64,000 nucleotides of DNA from Myxocyprinus asiaticus. Lineage: Eukaryota > Chordata > Actinopteri > Cypriniformes > Catostomidae. Made by a program: the position numbers and the translations under genes. The notes beneath the pieces are model-generated. The model was not told the DNA's origin. It saw only the letters and a program-made list of their open reading frames with translations, and searched no databases. Below are positions 11,315-59,415 of this stretch, in pieces. Location: the NCBI RefSeq assembly GCF_019703515.2, contig NC_059388.1, positions 1,811,501 through 1,875,500 of the forward strand, read 5' to 3'. The number at the start of each line of letters is the position of its first letter. Within the stretch, counting starts at the first letter, position 1.

Positions 11315-11348
11315 AGACACTGTTACATACTTCTATGTAACAGTGTCT
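11315..11348. repeat. Perfect 14-bp stem hairpin
   Basis: AGACACTGTTACAT (11315-11328), a 6-base loop, and its exact reverse complement (11335-11348), directly after a run of A. It could be the joined ends of a very short TIR element or a structure-forming site. Confidence 0.6.
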
Positions 11349-11411
11349 CTAATGTCTCTAATGACCCCATACACTTTTGGTACTTAAGCCATATATATGC
11401 AATTTGGGCTT

Positions 11412-11434
11412 TGTGTGTGTGTGTGTGTGTGTGT
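11412..11434. repeat. (GT)n microsatellite
   Basis: About eleven GT units, uninterrupted. Confidence 0.95.
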
Positions 11435-11841
11435 TACACTATTTATGAGAGAAAGATTGAGGAATGTTAAATGGATGAGGTACAGGGGGTGGAATGAGGT
11501 CCTGGGTCACTAGACCCGAGGTATGCGTTTAAGGGTAAATGTGACCCCCAGATAACAAAAAGAAAAAAGCTTTAATCTTTTAGTTTCAATAAAAATCAAC
11601 CCCTGTGCATGAAATGCCCAGAATAAAAACAAAAAAACATAAATACTGCCATATCTGATTTGTGTATGGTTAATATAATATGAATTTTACTAGCTACTAT
11701 AGCTAAGACATATAAACCAAGAATAAAATGATAGCGAACGGTTAACTAATAATAGCCAGGCCCACTTCTATGACATACTGAAGCAAAACAATAGCAAATG
11801 TTTGTTTTGTTGTCTAGTCAGCGACATCATGCATCAACAGA

Positions 11842-11928
11842 CTTCATTTCCCACAGAGCCCCGCAGGTGTGCGCGCATGCGCAGTGCTACAGTTGGACGC
11901 GCGAATATTCCTTTTGTAAGATGGCGGT
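11842..11928 (+). promoter_or_regulatory. nup50: nup50 core promoter region
   Basis: TATA-less, CpG-containing segment just upstream of the first exon. CGCGCATGCGCA at 11872-11883 fits the palindromic NRF1 consensus. AAGATGGCGGT at 11918-11928 fits the YY1 element often found at or just after transcription starts. ACTTCATTTCCCA at about 11840-11853 resembles part of the ZNF143/Staf site. These three motifs are typical of housekeeping promoters, which suits a nucleoporin gene. Motif matches are by eye. Confidence 0.65.
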
Positions 11929-12031
11929 GTAAGCGCACGGCCTGCTGCAGCTTCTGAGATTCCCGCGAACATCACTGCAGACATTTGATATTGTGCGTTT
12001 GGCGCGAACGGCTGGCGGGAAACTCTATAAG
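11918..12031 (+). other. nup50: nup50 exon 1, non-coding (start approximate)
   Basis: A donor site AAG|GTGTGT ends the exon at 12031. The 5' end is set at the YY1-like element, where transcription commonly begins in such promoters; the true start may differ by tens of bases. The exon holds a minimal upstream ORF, ATG-GCG-GTG-TAA, at 11921-11932. No in-frame start for the Nup50 protein lies here. Confidence 0.55.
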
Positions 12032-12879
12032 GTGTGTCTATAATATTATTAAACTGTGGTTTATTAGACTCTGAACTGTGTTAGTTCATATTCACCTTAA
12101 CTCGGGACCGGCCTGTGATGAGCACATTTAAAACATAATATTCATTTAATAGCACGATATAAACATATACAGGCACTTAACATGACGTTATAATGTGATT
12201 TGACTCCGAAGTTGCGAGTTTAAATCGTGTTTGGGCTGGTTAGTGTTCATCTGCCGGTAGTTTGCGCAGTTTGTCTCGTCACTGAACTGGCATGACCCGG
12301 TTAAACAGTCATATTATTTCCCTCTATGTGGATTTGAGATATGATTATGTATTACAACATTGGCTTGATCGCAATGTGATCTATTCAAGCAGGACATGTT
12401 CTTGGGTTAGGAACCATAGACTAAATTTAACTTCTAGACCTACACTAACCCTTGACTTAAACATCAACCTAAAATCAGAGGATAAACCTCAGGTGAGCAG
12501 GTGATGTGAATGTCTTTCCTGGGCCAACATATGTTTTATGATGATTCATGTTTGAGGAAGTCACGTTAAGCTAGCTAACACAACTAGCTATGTCAGTTCA
12601 TCTAGATCTACTTTATTCTTTGATTCTGTTACACAGAAATATGAATTTGAGGTTTTATTCAACATGTTTCCTTAATTTTTTGTGCATGTGTGTCATTAAG
12701 TCAAACTGGTCTTTGTCCATTTATTCTGGACTGTCAAGTAAATTTCCAATTCCATGTCCCTTTTTAAAAAAAAAAAATGTTTTAATATCTTTGAAATGAT
12801 TCTGATTCATCCATATTTTGTCTTTGGATTTTCTCCCAGCTAAATGTCTGCAGTGTTTGTATTTGACAGTTAAGTTGTG

Positions 12880-50412
<37,533 letters not shown>

Positions 50413-51830
50413 ACTTTCTTCACCCGTCCTCATGTCCATGTGTTTGACAATGAGACTTGAACAACCTGGTTACATTACACACACCTTACTCTTGAGTTTA
50501 CTCTCTCTATTGCATCTAAAATGGCTCTTTTGCATCAGCGTTAATCACATCTATAAAAGTGACGGGAAGATATGTTCACATACTGTGAAATCACTCATGG
50601 TCCTACTGTAACGCTCGTTTGAGTAGCGCACTTTTTTTACATTTTTTTTTTTAGAAAGTCTATCAGTGTATTATCACACTCTCAAGTCTGGATTTATGAA
50701 CATTCCTTTAGATTTTTTTTTAATTTAGCTGCTATTTAAAGGAAAAGTTCACCCAAGAATGAAAAATCGGCCATTTACTCATGTTGTTCCAAACCAGTAT
50801 GAACATGAGGATTTTTTTTTTCTCATAGTGACCACATCTTTCAAGCTCCAATGCTTCACTACACTTTTATGTACAGATAAATGCTATGGCAACATCATTT
50901 GACACCAGAATGGCCTTGATTTTTCGCATGTATAGTAACCAAGTGTTCCTATAGTGTGCCATTTTTATTTATTTTGGATGCGAATGCAGCTAGGCGCAAG
51001 ATTATCAGTAAATAACTTGGCTTTGTGTAGACCCAAATGTATTGTATGATTACAGGAGTTTTGGAATATGACACGAGTAATGAGACTTTTACAGTGTCCT
51101 TTTTGGAGCTTGATATTTGTAGGCACTATGAACTGCGAAATTAATTTTCCTAGGAAAACAGTAAATAATACAGGTTTGGAACAACACGATGGTGAGTTAA
51201 AGATTAATTTTTGGTTAAGTGTTCTTTAAAGGGATTATTTGAAGTGTAGGCAGAGCAGACTTTTTTGTGGATCACTTTGTTGATTCGTTTTTAATTCTTT
51301 GACATTTTTTTGAACATATTGGATCTGTAAGTATGGTGTGAGTTCTGTACAGTTTTTCATGCTTGCACATGTCACTAAATGTTTAGAGGTCAGTATTAAA
51401 CATTGTAGATCCTGAAATCTTGATTTGCTGGTATCATTTTTTTCCAATTGTGAGCAAAAATATGCATCCCCACAGACAGCCACGGTTTTTGATTTGAGAA
51501 AATCAGAAATACCCAGTTATTTTCTTGTTGCTGTTTTTGATGCATTTGCTGTGTTCTTCGATATTTATTGCATATAAGGAGTTTGCGTTATGTACGTGAA
51601 CCCTGTAAATTACTCCTCGCCCTTGAATGACCTGATGTATGTAAACGAGTGATTGCCGTCTTTATGGCAATCTGTCTTCAAAATGATCTCTGTGACTTGA
51701 TGTTTCCTTTAAGTGACCTTTTTACTGCCTTACATGTGGTATGTGTTTAAGTGTTGAACAACACTAGATCTACCTTACATTCATTGACTGGTAAATAAAT
51801 CAAATGAACCTGACAAATGACTTGTTTTAT
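50413..51830 (+). other. nup50: nup50 3' UTR (end inferred)
   Basis: No frame continues after the stop. AATAAA at 51794-51799, followed by a GT/T-rich stretch, is the best poly(A) signal and would give a ~1.4 kb UTR. A MITE with inverted ends (50738-51232) lies inside it. An earlier, weaker signal could also be used. Confidence 0.5.
50738..51232. mobile_element. TIR element (MITE) inside the nup50 3' UTR
   Basis: The left end TTTAAAGGAAAAGTTCACCC runs into ACTCATGTTGTTCCAAACC. The right end carries the inverse (GGTTTGGAACAACACGATGG, then GTGTTCTTTAAAGG). The unit is 495 bp with no coding. Related phrases occur at 39139-39180 and ~17050. Confidence 0.6.
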
Positions 51831-52629
51831 TTGCAGCATGTTCATAATGTAGACAGCACTTTTTATGAATAGAGTACTAATTGATTCCCCATTCATTTTT
51901 TAAAGCAATAAAGAACAAAAATCCTATGTTTTTGGCACTAGAATCATTAGGCATGTTTGTTAATTTTATGTTGGATAATAGTTTAGCATCTTGCCGGGGA
52001 AAGCAGCTAGTTTTACATTGGAGATTTTTACCTTTTGGACTGTATACAACAGTTAAAATCATACAAAAGTGTCACAATACACAAGTCTGTGTATTTGATA
52101 TTTAAATCAGTTTTTTTTTATTTAATAATAATAATAAAACCTTTCTACAACGTGGCATGAAGCCAAGTAAATCTCATTCCATTTTCTCAATATGCCATTT
52201 TATTCACAGGTTCACTACGCAAGACTAAGCTCAACCATTCAACCCTGTTAATGAAGTTACTGTAAGAAAACAATATATTTTTATTTAATTAATGGGAAAT
52301 ATGTTTATCAAATACAAACCAACATTTGGTCCCAAACAGGTTATTGTTAACTAAAACTAAAATGGAAAAGAAAAAAAAATAGTAACTAAAGAAATTTGAT
52401 TATAAAACCTGAAACTAAAATAAATGTTTTTGGTTTTGATATGCAGTATATTATGAATTGAAACTTCATTAACCCTAGAATGCATAAAGGGGGGGTGAGC
52501 CCCAAAAGGGTGTGAGTTTTGATCAATAAAAACATTTCATTCCTTGATATTTCATGTAATCCTCAAAAATGTTGCTTGTGAGCCTCACTAAAGTCATTTT
52601 ATATTTATTGGTCATTTTTGTATCACTAC
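51831..52629. other. Intergenic DNA downstream of nup50
   Basis: No gene or element terminus was recognised; AT-rich. Confidence 0.5.
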
Positions 52630-53286
52630 CCCAAGTCTTCGTAAAGTCTCTGAAACGGCAAGGCTTGTGGGGTGCTCCCGATCAGCAGTGGTGAGTCCCT
52701 ACCGACAGTGGTTCGAGGAGGGACAAACCGACGAGAGGGTGTTGGGCGCCCAAGGCTCATCGATGCACGAGGGCAATGAAAGCTATCCTGTCTGGTCTGA
52801 ACCAACAGAAGGTCTACTGTGGCACAAGTCACAGAAAATTTGAATGATGGTTACAGAAGGAATGTGTAACAACACACAGTGCATCACACCCTGCTGCATA
52901 TGGGGCTGTGTAACCACAGACCGGTCAGAGTGTCCATGAGGACCACTGTCCACCATCGAAAGTACCTACAATGAACACGTTAGCATCTGAACTGGACCTT
53001 GGAGCAGTGGAAGAAGGTCGCCTGGTCCGATGAGTCCCGTTTTCTTTTACATCACGTGGACGGCCGTGTATGTGTGTGCTCCACGCAAGTCCGATCCACG
53101 GTGGCTCCACCTCACAACTTACAGGACTTGAAGGATCTGCTGCTAATGTCTTGATGCCAGATACCACAGGACACCTTCAGGGGTCTTTTAGAGTCCATGC
53201 CTCGGCATGTTGGCACTGTTTTGGCAGCACACGGAGGACCAACAGCATATTAGGCAGGTGGTTATAATGTTTTGGCTCATCTGTAT
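52630..53286 (+). mobile_element. Tc1-type element, catalytic core deleted
   Basis: N-terminal transposase DNA (helix-turn-helix region) runs to about 53075, where GGCCGTGTATGTGTGTG jumps to CGCAAGTCCGATCCACGGTG from the C-terminal region. The right end is ATATTAGGCAGGTGG..GGCTCATCTGTA. Compared with the family as I know it, roughly 400 bp with the D-D-E middle are lost. The left TIR is also missing. Confidence 0.75.
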
Positions 53287-53326
53287 GTGTGTGTGTATAT
53301 ATTACACACACACACACACACATCTT
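53282..53326. repeat. (TG)n-(CA)n inverted microsatellite
   Basis: TGTGTGTG, a short TATATA centre, then a CA run, so the two halves can pair. Confidence 0.9.
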
Positions 53327-53499
53327 TGTTTCTCCAAAACAGCCCAAGCCGTGATTTTAGTTCTAAAGTGAAATTTTTGAATTACTAACGAAGGCTTGGA
53401 TGCATCATTTGGTTTGAACCAGCAACGGAAGATTCTGATCCATTGTGTAAGAAAGTAGTTCCATGCACAAATGCGTTTTATTATGACCGTACTCAGTTT

Positions 53500-54262
53500 T
53501 TCCTAATTTTTTAAAATTTACAAATATATATATTGTACAAATACATCGGATGTACAAATACAAATCTGTTATATACAGATAGTGCAAGGGAATGTAATGG
53601 CAGAAGAGGTAGTATATGTTGGATAAATATAAATAACTGTGTATTGCACATAATTTTTGCTCAGTGGGGCTGTTTTAATTGTTCATGAGATGGATGGCCT
53701 GAGGGAATAAACTGTTCTTATGCCTGATGGTTCTGGTGCTCAGTACTCTGTAGCGCGGCCAGAAGGCAACAGTTCAAAAAGGTAGTGGGCAGGGTGAGTG
53801 GGGTCCAGAGTGATTTTTCTAGCCCTTTTCCTCACTCTGGAAGTGACCAGACAGTTATTGAAGTGCAGAGGACAGACTCAATGACCGCTGTGTAGAACTA
53901 GATCAGCAGCACCTGTGGCAGGTTGAACTTCCTCAACTGGCGAAGGAAGTACAAACTCTGCTGGGCCTTTTTCACAATGGAGTCAATGTGGGTCTCCCAC
54001 TTCAGGTCCTGTGAGATGGTAGAGCCCAGGAACCTGAATGACGCCACTGCTGCCACAGTGCTGTTCAGAATGGGGAGCGGGGTCAATGTTGGGGTGTTCC
54101 TCCTGAAGTCCACAATCATCTCCACTGTTTTGAGCGTTTTCAGCTCCAGGTTGTTTTACTGCACCAGACAGCCAGCTGTTCAACCTCTCTTCTGTATGCA
54201 GACTCATCGTCATCTTGGATGAGGCCAATGACAGTAGTGCCGTCTGCAAACTTCAGGATGTA
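53500..54262 (-). mobile_element. LINE fragment, Rex1/CR1 group
   Basis: The minus-strand frame 53898-54125 reads 'MEMIVDFRRNTPTLTPLPIL', 'FRFLGSTISQDLKWETHIDS' and 'KKAQQSLYFLRQLRKFNLPQ', the part of ORF2 after the RT active site in fish Rex1/CR1/L2-like LINEs. An upstream frame (to ~54250) contains 'DDDESAYRRE'-type sequence. The 3' UTR runs to about 53500. 5' truncated, pseudogenic. Confidence 0.75.
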
Positions 54263-54282
54263 TTTTAGTTTTTTTTAACCTA

Positions 54283-56335
54283 ACTACAACTACCTTGGTT
54301 CCCTTTCAATTCTGTCACTTCTTCGCTGTGTCAGATGGGTGCTCCTCTTAAGAGTGCCGATCTCTGAAACCCTATAACATCACAGCAGTTTTATTTGGCA
54401 GGTGGTGCTTGATGCTCTGCCCCTATCTATGTGTCATCTTAGGCATATAAACCGAAGCACAACGGCACATCACCAGAATTTTTTGACTGAAGGTAGGAGA
54501 GCGGATCTCTCAGTCCCTTAACAGCGAGACATCAGTAGTGTGGCAAAACTATGCAGCGTCTAGTTCCCTCCTTTCATGAAATCAGTGTTACAACCATTAC
54601 TGAGATGTTCCATTTCAAGTCGATCACTTCGACACTGTGTCAGTAGCTGTGGTTTGTATACCATAACACCGTGCTACTGATTTTACATGCACATGATAAT
54701 GCCTTCTAGTCAAAAAGGACGTAAAAAACATTGGAATGATCTCCCTTTCATAATGAAAAATTGGAAGGAAGAGGGAAGGATAATAGAGCTGGTATTAGAG
54801 CTATTTATGCAGTGTTCCACTATTCGGAATGGCTAGTGTCATTGTTATATATCAACCTTCCTTCGCAACCAAAACCTGCAGCCAGACACTGGTCCTCCAA
54901 GGACATGCCCTTCGCCCATGATCTGGAGGAGGCCATGCTCCTGGTGGAATGAGCCTGAACACTGATGGGACACTGTATGTCTTTAAATGAGCCAATGGCA
55001 TCTACAACCCAGTGGGAAATACTTTGTAGGCTGTTCAAAGAGTCTGGTTGTCTCAAAGCATAGCATACAAAGAGCTGTTCAGACAGCCTGAAATTGACTT
55101 GTCCGTTCAATGTACATGTTGTGTAATGCCCTCGCAGGGCTAAGCATGTGCAGTCTCTTAGCCTCATCCGACTCAAAAGGGAGGAGGAGAGAACGCTTGC
55201 AGGGTAGCAACCTGAGCCCTAAAGGGTGTGGCCAGCACTTTTGCACATTAAACTCTCTGGGCTTATGAATAGATTTTGACAAGCCCGGTCCAAACTCTAA
55301 GCAAGACTCATTGTCTGATAAGGCCTGAAGGCCTCAGACACATTTGTTTTAAGACTGATGCCAAAGCGAGTACCAGCATAAAGAGAGTATGCATAAGCTT
55401 ACCGTCTCTAATGGCTGAAACAGGGAACCCGTAAGCGCATTTAATACCAGTGCTAGGTCCCAGACCGGAATGGTAGCGGGGATAGTGGGTATTAGTCGTC
55501 TTGCACCATGCAGAAATGTACTGACCAGAGGGTGTTTGACAACAAACCAAGGGGTCATGGCTGGTCGCTATGGCAGCTGTATATACTTTAAGCATGGATA
55601 GAGTAAGTCCTGCATCCATGCGCTCTTGTAAAAAGCAGAGTATCATCTGTACGTGCAACATGCTGGGTCCTCACCAAGGTAGGAACATTATTTAGAAAAA
55701 AAGTTGCCATTTTAAGGCATACAGCTGCCTTGTCTAGGAGGCCCTTTTCTGTAGTATGGTGTTGAGCACCAGCTGCCACAACCCTATTGTGCCAGACGAG
55801 CCCAATTCAGGTGCCAGACATTAGGTCACCACAGCTCCGGCAGATCCCTCCTCAAAGGAATTTTGTATGAGAGCATTCAACAGCTCTACTAGCTCCGGGA
55901 GCCAATGGCTGTTGGGCCACTGTAAGGCAACTATCAGCATGGTTTCCCTGTTTTCCTGACTCTTGCACACTTTGTGTAGCAAGTAGATGGGAGGGAATGC
56001 ATATTTGCCTTTCACTGGCCATTTGTAAGCCAGGGCGTCCAAGCGCAGTGGAACTGGTGTCATGGAGTACCAGAGGCTACATTGTGTGGTCGAGGAGGCA
56101 AACAGGTCCACCACAGCTTTTCTGAATACCTCAGAAATCTTCTGAACTGACTGAGGATGAAGTTTCCATTCCCCTTGACTGACACCCTGACGCAAGAGTA
56201 AATCCGCTCAACAATTCAGGTGGCTGCGGACGTGCACTGCCCGTATTAACAAGAGAAACGACTTGCTCCAGAGGAGAATTTTGCATGCCAAATTCAACAC
56301 TGGGCACGACCTTACTCCTTGGCGATTTATATACA
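54283..56335 (-). mobile_element. Divergent DIRS-type remnant (third lineage member)
   Basis: Minus-strand blocks from high to low coordinate: an RNase H tail ('AVHVRSHLNC', 'RQGVSQGEWKLHPQS', 'DLFASSTTQCSLWYS', 'RLDALAYKWPVKGKYAFPPI' at 55821-56250), the recombinase N-terminus ('ILCFLQERMDAGLTLSMLKV', 55560-55661) and the recombinase C-terminus ('VQAHSTRSMASSRSWAKGMS', ~54880-54960). The low end (54300-54660) has TTCCCTTTCAATTCTGTC and a second related phrase near 54610-54650, consistent with a terminal repeat and complementary region. The gag and RT parts are missing, cut by the next element. It differs clearly in sequence from the other two copies. Confidence 0.78.
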
Positions 56336-57085
56336 ACCCCAATTCTGAAAAAGTTGGGACAGTATGAAAAATGCTAATAAAACCAAAAAGGAGTGATTTG
56401 TAAATTATATTCACCCTTTGCTAAATTGGAAGCACTACAACTACATATTATATGATGTTTTTCCTTGTGAATTTCATTGTTTTTTGAAAATGTTCAAGTA
56501 ATTTCAAATCAGATGATTGCAACACGCTTCACACAAGTTGGGACAGTTGAGTGTTTACCACTGTGAAACATCACTATTTGTTCTAATAATACTTATTAAG
56601 CATTTGGGCACTGAAGACACAAGTTTGTTAAGTTTAGAAAGTGGAATTTTCCCTCATTCATCCATTATGTTGGTCTTTAGCTGCACAATTGTACAGGGTC
56701 TTTGTTGCCATATGGTGTGCTTCATAATGTGTCACACATTCTCAATTGGAGACAGGTCAGGACTGCGGGCAGGCCAATCTAGCACCCACACTCTCTGCTT
56801 ACACAGCCATGCACTTGAAATCCAGGCAGTATGTGGTTTGAAGTTGCCCTGCTGGAAAATGCAGGGACTTCCCTGGAAAAGACGGTGCTGGATGGCAGTA
56901 TATGTTGCTCCAAAATTTATACATATCTGGCTGCATTCATGGTGTTCTCACAGATGTGCACGTTACCCATGCCATGGGCACTGACACACTCCTGGCCCAT
57001 ACAGACACTGGCTTTTGGACCTGACGCTGATAACAGCTTGGATGGTCCTTTTCCTCTTTGGCCCAGATAACACAACGCCCACGTT
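56336..57085. mobile_element. TIR DNA transposon fragment, family unassigned
   Basis: Starts ACAACCCCAATTCTGAAAAA, GTTGGGACAGTATG, an end I recognise as common in fish genomes, and interrupts the DIRS remnant. The interior has CAGGTCAGGACTGCGGGCAG, GTTACCCATGCCATGGGCAC and similar phrases, consistent with an antisense transposase, but with many stops. The right end is not present. Confidence 0.6.
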
Positions 57086-58344
57086 CATGATATCCATTAC
57101 AGATGAATGATGTTTTTTAAGACAACAGATTTATAATAGACATATGGTCTTTTTGAGTTGGTAATACCAGATAATATACTGGTATTTATCACCTCTGTTA
57201 TAATCTGTAATGCTAAATGACAGGTTTAGCTTTAAATGAGTTCATTCTGTTTATGCCAGATCAAATCAACATGTTAAAAAAAACACTTCAGAGAGAGCAA
57301 TATTAATTCATTGCTCAGATAGTGAAATCAATCCCTTTAATAAAAACATTACTGTGTTCATGAGGATTATAAAGCAGAATGTATTCCTAAAACTGCCATT
57401 AGAAACCTTAGTGCAAGTCTGATTGTGATCAAGTGCTGCCCCCTTGTGTTTCTTTTTTCTTTTTTTTTTTTCTTTTTTGACTTTTCAATGAATCGTTTGA
57501 TCCTGTTTACAAAACTGGTCTGAATTATTAATAAATTAATTGGACTGATCCGGTTCTCGAGATCAACTCAACCACTTAAAAGTGGTTAACAGCTCGTTGA
57601 AATTGATAAATTTACAATGAATAATGCCTTAAATTAAATGCTATAGTATGACTTGAGAAAACTTGGAATTTAGCATAGATTTGTGGACTATGTTTTTGTG
57701 CTTTTTTAGAGGCCTGAGCTTTGAGCCAAAGTCCTCATTGCCAGTCCACAAGGTAAGTAAATCACAGAATTGTAATTTTTGAGAAAGCCATTTCTCTTAA
57801 TGTCTTGCTCAAGGGCACTGTTCATCTGGTGCGTTCAAGTCATTTCAGAGTTGAGCATACATGAACTCCACCACAAAGTCATAATCACAAGTGGGAATCT
57901 CAGGATTTTCGGCCCTGACTTTCAGAGTTTGGGGTGTGTCGATGTAAGAATCATGGCAGAAACAAATTGTTATTGGTAATAATTCAGTTTTACTTGTGGA
58001 TTTTGACTAACAGTACAAAAATGCATACATACTGAACTGCGCAAAGAATAACGATCAAGTTTGTCATAAAATAGCGACTCATTTAGCTGGTTTATGAAGC
58101 AACAGGCTTGTGCAACAAAACTACATTTCCCTTCACTATATGTGGCCACATAAAAAACAGACATAACATAAATTACATACCTAATGTGTGGCTCTGCTCT
58201 TCATTTTGTTGCATTGGTGCTAAAAAAAAACTTTGCTAGTAAGTTCAAAACAGGTCTGTTCATTCCAACTAAAATCACTTCATATTTACGCACATCACAT
58301 CGCATTTACGCCCTCGTAAGTACAAACTTCCCAGGAGGACTTGA
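57086..58344. other. Intergenic region, no confirmed gene
   Basis: T-rich stretch at about 57447-57480. A possible short exon at 57711-57752 (TTTTTTAG acceptor, ACAAG|GTAAGT donor) is weak. Otherwise nothing was recognised. Confidence 0.5.
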
Positions 58345-58612
58345 ACGCACCAATGGAGAGCAACAGTACCCGCCCACTTTTTCAGCCGTCTTGGTTACGG
58401 AAGTATTTTTCTCATTCATTTTTTGCACAGGCTTTTCAAAACATTCTCCATAAAATTTTTGTAAGCCATGAACCAAACCAACCAGCTCCAAGGTGAATCA
58501 CAGCATTATAGACTTTGTATTTTTGTCTGATATTTTGACTGTACTTACCACCATTCACAAGGGCAGGAATTACAATCACATGAAGCATTGGGAATTATGT
58601 AACTGAATAAAA
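58345..58612 (-). repeat. Dispersed repeat, copy B (empty site for the hAT element)
   Basis: On the minus strand this matches the DNA on both sides of the intron 2 hAT element: AATGCTTCATG..ATTGTA.., then GGTAAGTACAGTC, then GTGATTCACCTTGGAGCTGG and AAAATACTTCCGTAACC. No hAT element is present. Confidence 0.7.
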
Positions 58613-59415
58613 AAATGAAGGGAATATACACTTACTGAGCACTTTATTAGGGCCTCTCTTTGCTCTCAAAACAGCTTCAATTCTTTGTGGCATGGATTCC
58701 ACAAAATATTGGAAACATTCCTTTGAGATCCTGGTGCATGTTGACATGATTGCATCACAATTTCTGCAGATTTGTCAGCTGCACATTCATGCTGCGAATC
58801 TCCCATTCTACCACATCCCAAAGGTTTTTGATTGGATACAGTGACTGGGAAGGCCACTGAAGAACAGTGAACTCATTGTCATGCTTTGTGGCATGGTGCA
58901 TTATCATGCTGGACATAGCCTATTTGAGAATTGATGCTGACCATGTTGTTGGTGCAACCATTTATGGCCGCAATTTACCCATTTTCTAATGGCTGTGGCA
59001 TTCAAGTGATGATTGTATATATATATATAGAATGTACAGTATTGTACTGTATTGACATTCAGGCTGTCGGTTGATAGTCAGTTGTTAAGAGAGACATAAT
59101 ATAATAATAATAATATAATTTATGACAGTCCGGTGTGAGATATAAGAGTAAGGGTAATAAAGTGCAGTGCTGATGTATATTGATCATGAGAGATCAAGAG
59201 TTCAGAAGTCTGATTGCTTGGGGGAAGAAGCTATCATGGAGTCGGCTGGTGCGGGTCCTGATGCTGCGATACCGCCTACCTGATGGTAGCAGTGAGAACA
59301 GCCCATGGCTCGGGTGGCTGGAGTCTCTGATGATCCTCCGAGCTTTTTTCACACACCGCCTTGTGTATATTTCCTGGAGGGAGGGAAGCTCACCTCCGAT
59401 GATGTGTCTGGCAGT

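Larger units (their letters stand above)
10949..11841. other. Intergenic region upstream of nup50
   Basis: No gene was seen. It contains an A-tract followed by a 14-bp perfect hairpin (11315-11348) and a GT microsatellite (11412-11434). It separates the DIRS element from the nup50 promoter. Confidence 0.6.
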
